From NCBI GenBank assembly GCA_963995505.1, contig OZ023181.1, positions 9,854,221 to 9,918,220 on the forward strand: a stretch of 64,000 bases of DNA, given 5' to 3'. The stretch is from Hypericum androsaemum. Its lineage: Eukaryota; Streptophyta; Magnoliopsida; Malpighiales; Hypericaceae. Of this stretch, positions 33,104 through 44,340 are shown in pieces. A program made the translations under genes and the position numbers. The notes below the pieces were generated by a model. That model made no database searches, was not told where the DNA came from, and worked only from the letters and a program-made list of their open reading frames with translations. Position 1 is the stretch's first letter; every line of letters begins with the position of its first letter.

Positions 33104-33830
33104 TTCCACGTAGGAACTTATGTGTTTAGGTCTAGATCATTGTAAATAGATCCTATTTTGGCACATTTTTTACAAATTGGACCCCTCTCAATTGATGATT
33201 TTTAGTCAAAAGCTAAACCTTATACCTTTTAAGGATCACACCCCGGGTGTGAAGCATAGGAATACCAATTTTTTATACCTTTGATTGTTTAAGCTTGCGA
33301 TTTCCCATTGTGGATGAGCTTGTGAGGCTGATATGGGACCTTATGAAAGGACTTTGAGCCGAATGTGTATAATACCATCTCTAATTTTTGTTCATGAGGT
33401 GCATATATGTTTCAGATGAGTGGGATATCTGGCTAGCACTCGTGTCGTTTCTTTTAATGGGGGCCATTTTTGATTAGTTTGGGCCTAGAGCCGTAGATCC
33501 ATCCCATTAGTTCTCCCTTGATTTACCCTTTTGAGCCTATCCATTCTTTGCATATACACACTTGCCATGCTTAACACTTTTCCAAATTTCTCCTGCCTTT
33601 GACATCTAGTTCAAAGTTGCGCATAGGTTCTATCTTATGGGAATATTTGTAAGGAAAACATGGTAGAGTAGGTGTCATCTTGTTGGATTTGATCTTGGGA
33701 GAATCGGATAGAAAAAGGGCCAAACTAAAAAATAAATTGTCAAGCTTTGCCATGTATGAAGAAAGGAAAGTGAAGAAAAGAAAAGAAAAGAAAGGAAAAA
33801 CAAAAGAGAAAAATTAGAACCACCGCTGAT
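33104..33830 (+). other. Resumed 3' region of the Athila-like element
   Basis: Continues the Athila-like element after the nested insertion. There is no ORF. It ends in an A/G-rich run (AAGAAAAGAAAAGAAAAG, 33770-33815) typical of the 3' untranslated part of such elements. The expected 3' LTR does not follow. Confidence 0.6.
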
Positions 33831-34148
33831 GTCAAAAGGTCCTTGGTATTTGATTAAACCCCTATTTTAGTCCTTACTATTTTCAAAAGCCTTTCTCGAT
33901 CCTTCTAATTTGAAATAATTAGCCCTTTTTAGTCCCTGGCGGATCCACCGCCAATGCCAAGGCTTTCTTCAAAAGCAGTTAAGATAACTTTTTAATGACC
34001 ATTATACCCCTACAAAAAAGTCACAAAAAATTAAAAAAATACCATCTTCTTTCCCGGGCATCTTCTTCATCTTCCTCCTTACATCTCAATTAAAAATTAA
34101 AATCAACTAGAAGCTAAATTAAAAACAAGCATAGCAAAATCAACACCA
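33831..34148. other. No gene recognised
   Basis: Contains repeats of the type TTTAGTCCTTACTATTTT and TTTTTAGTCCCTGG, which recall transposon ends, but no inverted partner was found. Confidence 0.4.
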
Positions 34149-34620
34149 ACGAAGGTGAGGGAGACGACGGAGAAGGAAGAAGGTGACGAGGACCTTGAGC
34201 AGGCGGCGGCGAAGGAGGACGAAGGCTAGCACCTTGAGCGGGCGATGGCGGAAGAGGACAAAGGTGAGGGAGACGACGGAGAGGGAAGAAGGTGACGAGG
34301 ACCTTGAGCGGGCGGCGGCAGAGGAGGATGAAGGGGACGAGGACCTTGAGCTGGCGGTGGAGGAGGAGGACAAAGGTGAGGGAGACAACGGAGAAGGAAG
34401 AAGGCGTCGAAGACCTTGAGTGGGCGGCGGAGGAGGAGGACGAAGGCGACGAGCACCTTGAGCAGGCGGCAGTGAAGGAGGACGAAGGTGAGGGAGACGA
34501 CCGAGAAGGAAGAAGGTGACGAGGACCTTGAGCGGGCAGCGGCGGAGGAGGACGAAGGTCACGAGGACCTTTAGCGGGCTGCGGCGGAGGTGGACGAAGG
34601 TGAGGGAGATGTCGGAGAAA
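34149..34620. repeat. Minisatellite of alternating 70- and 42-bp units
   Basis: Long units (70 bases each) at 34149, 34258, 34370 and 34482 alternate with short units at 34219 (39 bases), 34328, 34440 and 34552 (42 bases each). A partial long unit begins at 34594. Every unit starts ACGAAGG or a variant; long units contain GTGAGGGAGACGACGGAGAA and all contain CCTTGAGC(G/A)GGCGGC. Because 112 is not a multiple of three, the long frames seen on both strands change meaning at each repeat and are not genes. Confidence 0.9.
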
Positions 34621-35414
34621 ATTTTAAAAATTAAACTTTATACGAATTAAAAATATTATGCGCAATTATTAGAGAAAAAAATATAATTTTTTTTATCTTT
34701 GTCCTTATTCACGACCCACTATCTCTCCAGGGCCGCGGCTATTCTTAGTCTAATAAAAAAAATTTCAGTTTTCATTAGATGTCGTGCATGCCCTTGTAAA
34801 AAAAATATTTCATTAGATTTTCGAAAATGAAAATTTTTTCCCTATAGATGGCATCTTAATTTTTGCTAGTACATATTTGCTTAGCTGGACATCATCTAAA
34901 GTACAGTTTTCCTAGTTAAACGGGTTTCAAATATGGACTAAGATAGAATCCTAGGCTGATTCTCCTCGGGACATGATGGTTCAATAAATTCTGTAAATGG
35001 TCTATATGAGAATCATTTATCCTTTGATTAACTATCAGAAAAAAGGTTTGCTCTGATTGCTCATGCTACATCAATAGGTTGGAGCTGCACTTAATTCATC
35101 AACACAATCTAGAAGTCCCACGGATTACTTAACCAATTTGAAACCATCTGATATCATGGACCGATTCAAACTTTTTTAGGTAAATATGCTTTATAACAAA
35201 AAATACACGAAAAAAGCGGCCTACTGATATCTACATCGTATTACCCAACCCTACAACGATTTATCAGCTCCCTACCCGAGAAAACCCATATCGTGAGTTC
35301 CTACCGCCCACCCTCCAAGAAAACACTTTCCTTCGTACTTTTGTACGATGGTGCAGTCGAGGGCCTGTGAAAAATACCCAATGAAAAATACCACAAAACT
35401 CAATGAAAAAAATA
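34621..35414. other. No gene recognised
   Basis: AT-rich intergenic sequence between the minisatellite and a Pack-MULE-like element; no frame above 60 codons. Confidence 0.45.
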
Positions 35415-35605
35415 GAGATAATTACTATCAGGACCCCATGGTATAGTCAAATAGACTCTGAAGACCCTGTAGTTTTCCTACTAATTACTGAGCCCCTGTA
35501 GTTTGGTTATTATTATACATTCCGATCCCCGGCTGATGTCAGCATTTTTTTCTTCCTTTTTTTGTCATAGAAATGACCAAAATGCCCCTCCTACTTAAAA
35601 AAATA
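35415..35605 (+). repeat. Left terminal inverted repeat of the Pack-MULE
   Basis: Inverted partner of 36042-36231, high identity by eye over its whole length. Confidence 0.85.
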
Positions 35606-35815
35606 AAAAGAGTCCTCCGCGCCGCCGTCATCTCCCGCCTCATCGAGCCTCTATCCACCGAATCGGTCCTCTCCAAACGGTGTGGCATCGTCCCCCGCGA
35701 GGAGGAGGCATTCGGTGTCGCCGGCGGCAACGCCAATGGCTCCGTCCCGGCCGGTGTCGATGACGGGATCGAGATCCTCTAGATGTACTTCAAGGAGATC
35801 AGCAAGCGCTCACCG
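35606..35815 (+). pseudogene. Captured WPP-domain (MAF1/WPP) gene fragment
   Basis: The plus strand reads RAAVISRLIEPLSTESVLSK, then RCGIVPREEEAF, VDDGIEIL, a TAG stop at 35780-35782, and MYFKEISKRSPET in the same frame. Plant WPP-domain proteins (nuclear-envelope-associated MAF1/WPP family) have the pattern RxAVIxRLxETLSTPSVLSK, RYG, then DDGIEVLQVYSKEISKRMLETVK. So this is a piece of that domain with a glutamine codon turned into TAG (CAG to TAG) and a short loss between PREE and EAF. It begins and ends inside the inverted repeats and has no start of its own. It is a captured fragment and probably not functional. Confidence 0.75.
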
Positions 35816-36041
35816 GAGACGCGAATGGAGCCCCACCGGAGCCTCGTCGCAGCCTCCTGCTTGTGTCCTCGTCGCAGCCTCACGCGAATGGAGCCCCACC
35901 GGAACCTCGTCGCAGCCTCACGTGAATGGAGCCCCACCGGAGTCTCGTCGCAGCCTCCCGCTTGCGTTAATTGGTGGTGGTTCGGTGAGAGTTTTATCCC
36001 TGTGTCGGTCTCGACGACGACGCCACCAGTCGCATACTTTG

Positions 36042-36231
36042 AATTTTTTTAGTGGGAGGAGCATTTTGGTCATTTCTATGACAAAAAAAAGAAGAAAAAA
36101 ATGCTGACATCAGCCAGGGATCGGAATGTATAATAATAACCAAACTATAGGGGCTCAGTAATTAGTAGGAAAACTACAGGGTCCTCAAAGTCTATTTGAC
36201 TATACCCTGGGGTCCTGATAGTAATTATCTC
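36042..36231 (-). repeat. Right terminal inverted repeat of the Pack-MULE
   Basis: Inverted partner of 35415-35605. Confidence 0.85.
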
Positions 36232-36487
36232 AAAAAAGTATACGGAAAAAGAGCTGTTTCATTTTCACGGCGATACAAAACATCTCTTGGCAAATTCAAA
36301 CTTAAATTAGTTAAGTACAAGTATAATGTGGACCATCTTAAAAAATAGTTTGTTCGATATGTCAGAGTCCAAATTAAACTTTCTTAACCTCTCAGCTCGC
36401 CGGTGATTTCATCCCCTCCCTGGACTAAATTATAATCCTAGACAAGATCAAAGGCAAATTATTGTCATATGGTCACAACTCATGGGT

Positions 36488-36488
<1 letters not shown>

Positions 36489-36521
<33 letters not shown>
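36489..36521. repeat. Run of 33 C
   Basis: An uninterrupted C homopolymer; its length is likely uncertain in the assembly. Confidence 0.9.
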
Positions 36522-36523
<2 letters not shown>

Positions 36524-39500
36524 TCCTATGTGGTTGGCGATGTCGAGATTTGGGAACATCTCACACGTGTAGCTGTCATTGGGACTGTGGGCTCATGGCT
36601 TGTAGTTGGCACCAACAAATTATCATGATGGTGGTGGGTTCCTCTGATTTCTTCACGTCATATTACAGCTACAGTTCCTCTACCTGCTTGCTCGCTTATC
36701 ACCATGGTTTTAAAAATATGGTCAAGTCGGTAGTTCAATCGGTCGAACTACGACCCCAGATCAACATGTCATTTTCCACCTAAACATGGATGGTGGTTCA
36801 ACTGATGGCTATACGTTATTTATCGGTTCACCTTGTTGGATCTTTCGATAGAGTCAAAAAAATCAAAAAATAATTTTGTTTTATTTGATTTATAAGTGAT
36901 TAAACTATAATATTAATATTTTTAAATTATAACTTTTGTAATAAAATTAAATAATATTTATAACTATTTGATATTTTGATACTAATATAATTGAAATATA
37001 TTTTTTTGTTTAAAATTTTTGGTCCAATCGATGTTTGACTCATCAGATCGATTGACCAGGAAACGAAGAAAGGCTTCCGATTCTTTTTTAAGACCTTGCT
37101 TATCATAACTTCTAAATTCATCAAAACCTTAAACCATATTCGATTCGTCTGGGATGAATCAAATAAGAATTATGAATCATCAAATTCTAATTAATTTTTA
37201 AATTTTTTGTGTGCTACTGTTAATAGAAATTTGGGGATTTTTTGTAAAAGAGAGAGAGGTGTAAGTCTCGAAATTAGATCAAGAAAAAGGTGCGAGGGAA
37301 ATTTGTATTTATATGACAAAGAGGGAGGGTTTGATTTATTAGTTTGAGAGGGACGCAGATCAATGACGTGGATGATTTGATCAGTTAGAATTTCGGGGGA
37401 GATATCAATGACTCATATTACATCAGGATAGTTCGACTTTGGGTGTATACATGGTGTGTTTCTAATAGATAAGTTTTAAAATTTTAATTTTCCATGTTCT
37501 CCCCCCTTTCACATCAGTACATGTATATATATGTATATATATATATATGTATATATATATGTATGTATATATATATATGTATGATACATACAGATATATA
37601 TATATATGTATGTATATATTTTTTTAATATAATATGCACGAATTCAACACTAATTAGATTCGAATCGAATTTGTCGGTTAGACGAATTATAGAAGTCGGA
37701 AACCGTATTCAATTCATCTCAGAACGAATTTAAACCAAATTTTATAAGAATTAATTTTTTGACTAATCAAATTTTTGATAAATTAAATTGAATCGAATAA
37801 TCACGAATCAGATTCTAACAATAGTCAGGTCTACCTATTGATTTTCACCTGTCTCTGTTCGGTTGGCTAAAAGTTAAGGTTCATTTGGAAAACATATTGC
37901 ACGGACCGACCCATGTTTTCTACATTTATGTTCGAAGTGGAGTACTATTAAATTTTATATGTAAAACAAAAATTTTCAATAATATCTTTTAATCTGTAAG
38001 TTTCAAACTCAACTTCTTAAATAAATCTAGTTTTTACCACTTAGATCAACTATTAATGTTAGAATCTTGGTTACTTTATCCATGTCTGCAAGTTTTTTAT
38101 AGTATTTTTTGTTGTTATTTATCCAAATTGTACCATTCGGATGATTAAATAAAGAGCTTAGGCTATTATATTAGCACTTCATATAAATATATTTAGTTGG
38201 TCTATATTTAGACGTGATGAAAACACTTGAGAAAATTAGAGAAGTTATAGATCTCTTTTCCAACGGCATATCTTGTACAAGTTGATTAGGATAGTTGAAC
38301 TCTCTCCTCCTCTTGTAGTTATTTTCAATTTAGAATTTTCCATGTGAATCTTTTGTATTTTTTTTATTTGTTTCAATTAAATTCTTAGACAAAATTATCC
38401 CAAAGAGAATTGTTGGGCACTTTTGGTTTGGATATAGTACTTTTTTTAGTGATACTTTGATTATGTACTTAAATACTACTTATCTCTGATGATCGTTTTG
38501 GTTTGTGATATCTGCTACTTAAGGTGTGGTATCTTGATATCGATGGTGTAAACAACATTGTTGTGTTCTTTAGATTAATGAAACTTTATTTATAAAAAAC
38601 GGTTGTTTGGATACGTCTTGATCAAAGTTGGGTTTGAATGAGGGAGCTTTTTGTTTTAATTTGAAACGTGAGGCACTGTTGAATACAAGTGGGCTAGCTG
38701 TTGTGGAAATTGACCATACATGCATGTAGGGGCTTGCAGAGACAAAAACTAAGGAGCTCTTCTACGCCACAAAAGTGATTGGCTCGGTCTGATCCATAAA
38801 TGTTCTTGCATATGAAATCGTACTCGAACCATCCTTCATTTTTGCTTTGCGAATTGGATGGCAAGTAGCATGAAATTAGGGTTCTGCCCTTTCGGAAATT
38901 GTGGCAGTCAAGTATCCAAGTCAAAAACTATGCATCCACGGCAGGGTAGGATTGTAGTCGGATGTTATAATTATGTTCACGCAGCGTTAATGGTACCTTG
39001 TTTTTTTTATCTATGTTAGGTTTTACACTAGATTTATTGAGCTTGTAACGAAATTTACGATTGCAACTTCTTTTTCACACTTCTTTTTCACACGTGAAAA
39101 TTTAACACTATTGACTGTATATATATAATAAATTATATTATGGTGAATAAAAATTCTACTTTAAAAAAATGTGTTTTTACAAGATCGAGATAAGAACTAT
39201 GCATCCATGTAATAAGGTGAGTTTCGCACATGGGATGGCATATTTGTCGTTTTGGTTACTTATATATCTAATATTTTTTGTTGATATTCTGAGTGATATA
39301 AGAAACTGTCTAAATTCATAGTGGAATATTGTTGTGCCCCATAATGAGCTGATTCATAAGTTTCTAATTTGATATGTAATGTTTGAAAAAATTAAATATT
39401 TAATCACTCGAACTATTTTTTGTTGATTTGGTAATAAGTAATTGAAGAAAGCCAACAAGATTACATGGATAATTTCCACCCAAAACAGATAAGATGAGCA

Positions 39501-39889
39501 GACTCCCTGAAAAGTATATATGACTATTTACTAATAAACAAGCAAATGAGAAAATCGAAACATAAGATTCGGTTGCTATTTTGATCCGCCAGCTTTTCTC
39601 AGGAAATGGAGGTGATTGACCCAACAATTACTTAAAGCGCGATAATATCTTCACAGCTTCAATTTCCTCACAGAAATTGGGATATTGAGTGGCCCTTCAT
39701 CTATATAGCCAGGAAATATGGTAATAACAAGTGAATGCTATCTGATATACATTCGCTGCTAATAAGTGAAAATCTGAAAGCTAATCAATCCCATAAGGGA
39801 GTTGCAAGTAAAAAAATTATGATTTCCAAGGAAGAAAACACAAAAATAATCTTATTCAGATCCCTTCTCTAAATTTCTCTCTCTGTCTC
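36522..39889. other. Intergenic, no gene recognised
   Basis: Contains a degenerate stretch with GGTTTTAAAAATATGG and TCGGTAGTTCAATCGGTCG (36704-36755) that recurs in other form near 41935 and 54205, a TA/TG microsatellite (37508-37612) and otherwise AT-rich DNA. A 76-codon minus-strand frame (38694-38924) has no recognised motif. Confidence 0.45.
37508..37612. repeat. Interrupted (TA)n/(TATG)n microsatellite
   Basis: Alternating TATATA and TATG words with a short break at ATACATACAG. Confidence 0.9.
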
Positions 39890-41393
39890 TAAATCTCTCT
39901 CAATCTGAGAGTAAACCTAGGGTGAAATACCCCTTCAAACTTGCTGCGGCCCCCTCTTCGTCTTTTCCCCACACACCACTCTCTCCGCCACGCCTTATAC
40001 AACCCATCTCCTCCACGTCCAACACAGGTGCGACCTTGGTGAACCATGTCCTCCAATTCTCGGGTCGCTCGTCGTCTAGATCTTCACAGATCTGTTGCCT
40101 GCAACCAGTCCCCAGCCTAGTCACCCCCTGCCCCGGCCGGCGAGCTACAGCTTCTCAACCGCTTTAGCTCCTTCACCGCCCAACCTCTCCTCAAACACCT
40201 CTCTCTACCGACGGGTCTGGCCCTTATTAGGTTTCTGTCTCGTTATTATTTCTCTGTTTTGTGTTTGGTTCTCGTTATGTTGGTAGGTTATGTCTTTTTT
40301 CTGTTTGTTGTTACTTTTCCTAGCCCCCACTTGTTTTGGGGCTTCGTCGGATTTATGTTTATATTTTTGCTTGAATCGGGTTTGACCGGATCTGAGATCT
40401 GTTTAGATCTCTAAATCTTTCCTGCAGTTTTAGGTGACAAAACTTGTCTCGGTTGAACTCGTTCTATCTTAGCACTCAGTTGCGTGCATCTTGTTGGATA
40501 TTTTCAATATTGCATTTCGTATGCCGCTACGACGAGAGGTCCGGGGGCACCAGCCCCCCCCCCCCCCCCCCCCCAGCTGTGATTGACCTAGCTGGACCTA
40601 GCGGACGCCAAACACCTGGAGTGCGCCAAAGGGGAAATAGAATCCGAATCTGGAGGGCGCCAGTCTCTTGACGGCCGCCAATAGGCCGACACAGATTGCT
40701 ATTTTGTGACTTTTGAATTCAAACTCAACTAAACATAACTTTCCCCATTAGCCACCATTGATATTTGTTATAGATGTCTATTGGTGATTAAGGGGCATCT
40801 CTAACAGATGCGATCTCTTATAAATAGTGGTAAATGACTCTCATTTGAAATAACATAATTATCATAATTATAAGAGTCTTCCTACTTCCTTCCTCTCCAG
40901 AGCATCGTCAAAAAATCTGATAAAGTGGGTTCTTGGTCGAGTCAAGGAAGTATAATCTTTGAACTCTGATTCCGGTGTTAGGGCTTCATTGTATCCTGAA
41001 GGCAGTAATTCACAAACTCATTTTACTCACAAATTTATTCGAAAGGTCGAATTATTTGTCTAAAAGAATCGAAAGATCCTTGAAGTCAGTGTTACACCTT
41101 TGTTCTTCACCCTCCACTCTTACCCAAAAATTTTTCAACATATCTTGTATGCATTCAAATGCCTACTTGTGATTTTTAAACCGTAGCTTGTCTCGGCAAA
41201 ACTCAGCTTCGGTCGTTGGCTTTCATAGCTTTTCGACCACCCACGACTCCCACCCGTGTTACCATGCCACTCTGTTGTCTATGGTTTTGTTTTATTTTTC
41301 TGTTCGGCGCTACCATTTTTTTCTTTGTATTTCTTTCTCGTATTGTAACTTGTTCTCATTAATATAAGTTTCGCGCCACCCTTCAAAAAAAAA
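39890..41393 (+). mobile_element. Possible LINE ends around an LTR fragment
   Basis: The left part (39890-40450) is a C-rich leader-like stretch. The right end (ATTAATATAAGTTTCGCG, then a 10-base A run at 41384-41393) is a plausible LINE 3' end. Between them, about 40490-41140 looks like part of an LTR: GC-rich boxes (GGACGCCAAACACC, GGAGGGCGCCAG, GGCCGCCAATAGGCC) precede a TATA word (CTTATAAATAG, 40817-40827). A 21-base C run lies at 40554-40574. No coding domain is present and the boundaries are guesses. Confidence 0.4.
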
Positions 41394-43144
41394 AGTGAAA
41401 ATCTTTGTTTAGATAACAAATTGGTAAAAATGATTTTATGTCGGAAGTTTTTTTATATAATTTACGAACTTATGAAATTTGTAATTATTTTTCAGCTTGT
41501 AAATATTATTCTGTCGGATATTTAAGACATGTACTTATACGTAATTTAGCTTATAATCGTTATTTTCAATATTCGGTTTACCAAATACTAAATATGTTGA
41601 CCAATAATTATTTATCAGAACCAGCAACCAGTCATTAGAACCAGTAATAACTGCCAGTTAAATTAGATAACCTAACCAAATAATACCTAAATGGAAGTGT
41701 CTGAAAAACAATATAAAAATATTTTGAAAAATCATTAAATGACATGGAAATCTCAGCTTCTCATGAATTTCCGAACACGGAGGGACCGTAGTGCCCAAAA
41801 CCGACATCAGTTAATGAGTTTTCACGGACGCGGGAAAGTATACAGCTTCCCCGATTAAATACCACCGACCACGGAATAGTTCTCCACTTATTTACGCTCG
41901 TTCTTGTCGTGAAAACCAAGGTTTTACAACCGGAGACCGACCCACTCTTATCTTCAAATCATAATTTGACCGGTCCGACCGGTTGGACTACTGATTGGAC
42001 TGATATTTTTTATATATAAATATATTTCTCTATATTGTAAAGAAATTATACGCGGAACAAAATACAATAGCTACGATATTGACACAAATAGGAGAATTGA
42101 TTTTTAATCAAAGAAGAGATTGATCCAATATTGACACAAATAGTTTAATTAAATAGAAAATTCTAAACAAATACAATCATTAAGTGATTTATGTAATTAA
42201 TGAGCAATTATCAGCTCACTAAAATATGGGTCACATCAAGTATTTTTTATGTGTTTGCGAGATCGATACAAAACTCGTTGATAGAACTTCGTAACAATAA
42301 AAAATACTTGCAAAAAGTTAATTTTTGATGTGAATAAAAATTAGTTTCAAAGAAATATGACTGTGACTAAAATATGTGAAATTCCAATCGGGTTGGAAAG
42401 CGTGCTAAGACAATTTAAAAAGGACTAGAAATCTAGTATGAGTAAACTAGTGGAGAAGGGAGAAGCTTCTTTGCGCCATCTGTTTATCTATTCGGCTAGG
42501 TTCAGCACGCGCACGCGACCCATCTTAGGCCACAGATTATAGAATTGTGACAATTGTTCCACGACCTATCATTTTGGACTCGGGCTAGATTTGTTGGGCC
42601 AATGCTGGGCCCAAAATTATTTAGGCTTGAGCTTGGACAAGTCCACTATTCGGATCCTCCTTCTCCTTCCAAAAGATGACTCATTGAATTCAAAAACGTG
42701 GGGATTTAAATTCAAAGGTAGTAGTCAATTCTTCTAATAACAACCAAGTAAATATGAGGTATTCATTGCTCTTATAACAGCAAAGCTAATAGGGGATTCA
42801 TGAATGTCATTAACTTGAATTTGATTGTTAGAGGTCCCAGGCAGCTTATAAAAGGAGGCATACTCCTTTAGTCTAAATAATCCTAGTTCACAATCTACTT
42901 CTTCCCCCTCAGAGCATAGTATTCTCATTTTTGCGTAGTATCTGAGTTCTACAACCTCCAAAGGTTTAAAAGGTGTTCAATAGTACTTCATATTGTTCAC
43001 AATGATTGGTCATTGTACATTGAAAACTTTCTCACCTTGGGGCCGAAAACTTATAGGTGGGTAATAAAATTTTAAGGGTACACGAATTGATGTGGCTTAG
43101 TCTAGTATTCAATTCAAAGTTCCCTACCTTGAAGAAGACTATAA

Positions 43145-43150
<6 letters not shown>
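41394..43150. other. Intergenic, no gene recognised
   Basis: AT-rich. Near 41935 GGTTTTACAACCGG and GACCGGTCCGACCGGTTGGA recall the words near 36704 and 54205. A 75-codon minus-strand frame (42734-42961) has no recognised motif. Confidence 0.4.
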
Positions 43151-43153
<3 letters not shown>

Positions 43154-43192
<39 letters not shown>

Positions 43193-43206
43193 ATGTGTGT
43201 GTGTGC
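43154..43206. repeat. (TG)n microsatellite
   Basis: TG run with one GCGCA interruption. Confidence 0.95.
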
Positions 43207-43209
43207 TGT

Positions 43210-43447
43210 CTCTAAAAAGAGGTACTTCGGCAAGGTGGGGACCCCGTATATACTCTAGATCAGGAGGTTCAGGTCCTGGTATGAGTTGTATAGCCGGGTT
43301 TGTGTTGTGTTTAGCTCCTTATCAGATCTCACGAACTGGGCCATATTTTCTTGTAGTTTTTCCCTTCCCTGGCCTTCTTAGACTAGGCGCATCAACGCCT
43401 CCTGGGCACGGTCGGCCCGGAAATGACAAAAAAAATAATAATAACTA
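43210..43447 (+). mobile_element. Possible tRNA-derived SINE
   Basis: Right after the TG run lies a ~235-base GC-balanced unit with GGTTCAGGTCCTGG (43267-43280), which could be a degraded box B, and a tail AAAAAAAATAATAATAAC. A box A is not convincing and no target duplication was seen. It could also be another short interspersed sequence. Confidence 0.3.
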
Positions 43448-43711
43448 AATTCAGCGACGCGGCCGAGTCGCGTGCAGGAGGGTCTGACAACCTCCTAACA
43501 TGCGGCCTCGGGCCCTAATTATTTTTTTGCTTTTCAATCTATTTTAGTTACACTCGGCACAATATTATTCGTATAAATAAATTTTTTGGATATTATTTGT
43601 GTGGTTATTAAAATTGAAGTTATCTTTAAAAATATAAAAATTCATATTTTTAAAATTTTTATAAATAGAGCCCAATATTAACATATTTTGATACACAATC
43701 TTGTATTGCAA

Positions 43712-44110
43712 TTTTGGACTCGGTCGAATATTGACTTCAAATATATTTTTGACATTCTTACGCTTCAAATTTGGAGAAGTCATAAACTAAAAAGTTGTAG
43801 ATATATGTCTCACATTCACAAAATAACTTGCATCAACTCAATTGGACTCTGGAATAAGAAGTTGTGGCTCCCCAGCCGAAACTCGTGCTCGTAACTCGGT
43901 TGAATATTCACTTCAAACGTATTTTTGACATTCTTACACTCCGAATTTGGAGAAATAATAAACTAAAAAATTGTATATATATATATATCTCACCTTCACA
44001 AAATAACTTAAATCAACTATCAGACTCTGGAATAAGAAGTTGTGCCTCTCCAACCGAAACTCATCATCGTAACTCGGTTGACTATTGACTTCAAACGTAT
44101 TTTCGACATC
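43712..44110. repeat. ~178-bp tandem repeat, 2.2 copies
   Basis: Starts near 43712, 43891 and 44070 with CTCGGT(C/T)GAATATT or CTCGGTTGACTATT, followed by CACTTCAAACGTATTTTTGA, then GGACTCTGGAATAAGAAGTT. The frames over it (43688-44088) are repeats of each other and not a recognised protein. Confidence 0.85.
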
Positions 44111-44340
44111 CATTTGTTGCTGGATTTATTTATTTCTAATTTTGTATTATAACTTTTGTAATCTTAATTTTATTAATTAATTATTATATTTTTTCTTGTT
44201 ATAACTACGAAATAATTATTTTCTTATATTTATTATAATTTTTATATAAACAAAAAATGATAGTAGATAATATGTAGATGAGAGAGAAATTAATTGTTTA
44301 TTCTGTTGCCTATGTTGGGGTAGGTTGCTGATGTGGCTTT

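Larger units (their letters stand above)
17995..33830 (+). mobile_element. Athila-like Ty3/gypsy element with nested insertions
   Basis: The element starts with a 1559-bp 5' LTR and a primer-binding site close to the Athila type. It contains gag and protease remnants (19671-21615), an ATHILA ORF-1-like remnant (22740-23950) and a long G run with the preceding ACATTGCGGACAATGTG word typical of these elements. It is interrupted at 24216-33103 by a second retrotransposon; its own sequence resumes at 33104 (target duplication TTCCA) and continues to about 33830 in a 3' untranslated region ending in an A/G-rich run. Reverse transcriptase, RNase H and integrase are absent and no 3' LTR was found, so the right end is truncated. 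Confidence 0.75.
35415..36231. mobile_element. Pack-MULE-like element with captured gene fragment
   Basis: Inverted repeats of about 190 bases (35415-35605 and 36042-36231) begin GAGATAATTACTATCAGGAC and share long stretches such as AATGACCAAAATGC. Flanks AAAAAAATA (35406-35414) and AAAAAAGTA (36232-36240) agree at 8 of 9 bases, a Mutator-type duplication. The 430-base interior is GC-rich, unlike the AT-rich surroundings, and carries a WPP-domain gene fragment. There is no transposase. The whole is 817 bases. Confidence 0.85.

Noticed and set aside
34140..34562. Long proline/serine-rich and glutamate-rich frames on both strands
   Set aside because: They lie wholly in the 70/42-base minisatellite, whose period is not divisible by three, and both strands are open only because of GC-rich repetition.
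35682..36107. 141-codon Arg/Ser-rich frame in the Pack-MULE
   Set aside because: It is out of frame with the WPP-domain fragment and runs into the right inverted repeat.
43155..43448. 97-codon frame
   Set aside because: It starts in the TG microsatellite and runs through the candidate SINE; no protein feature.
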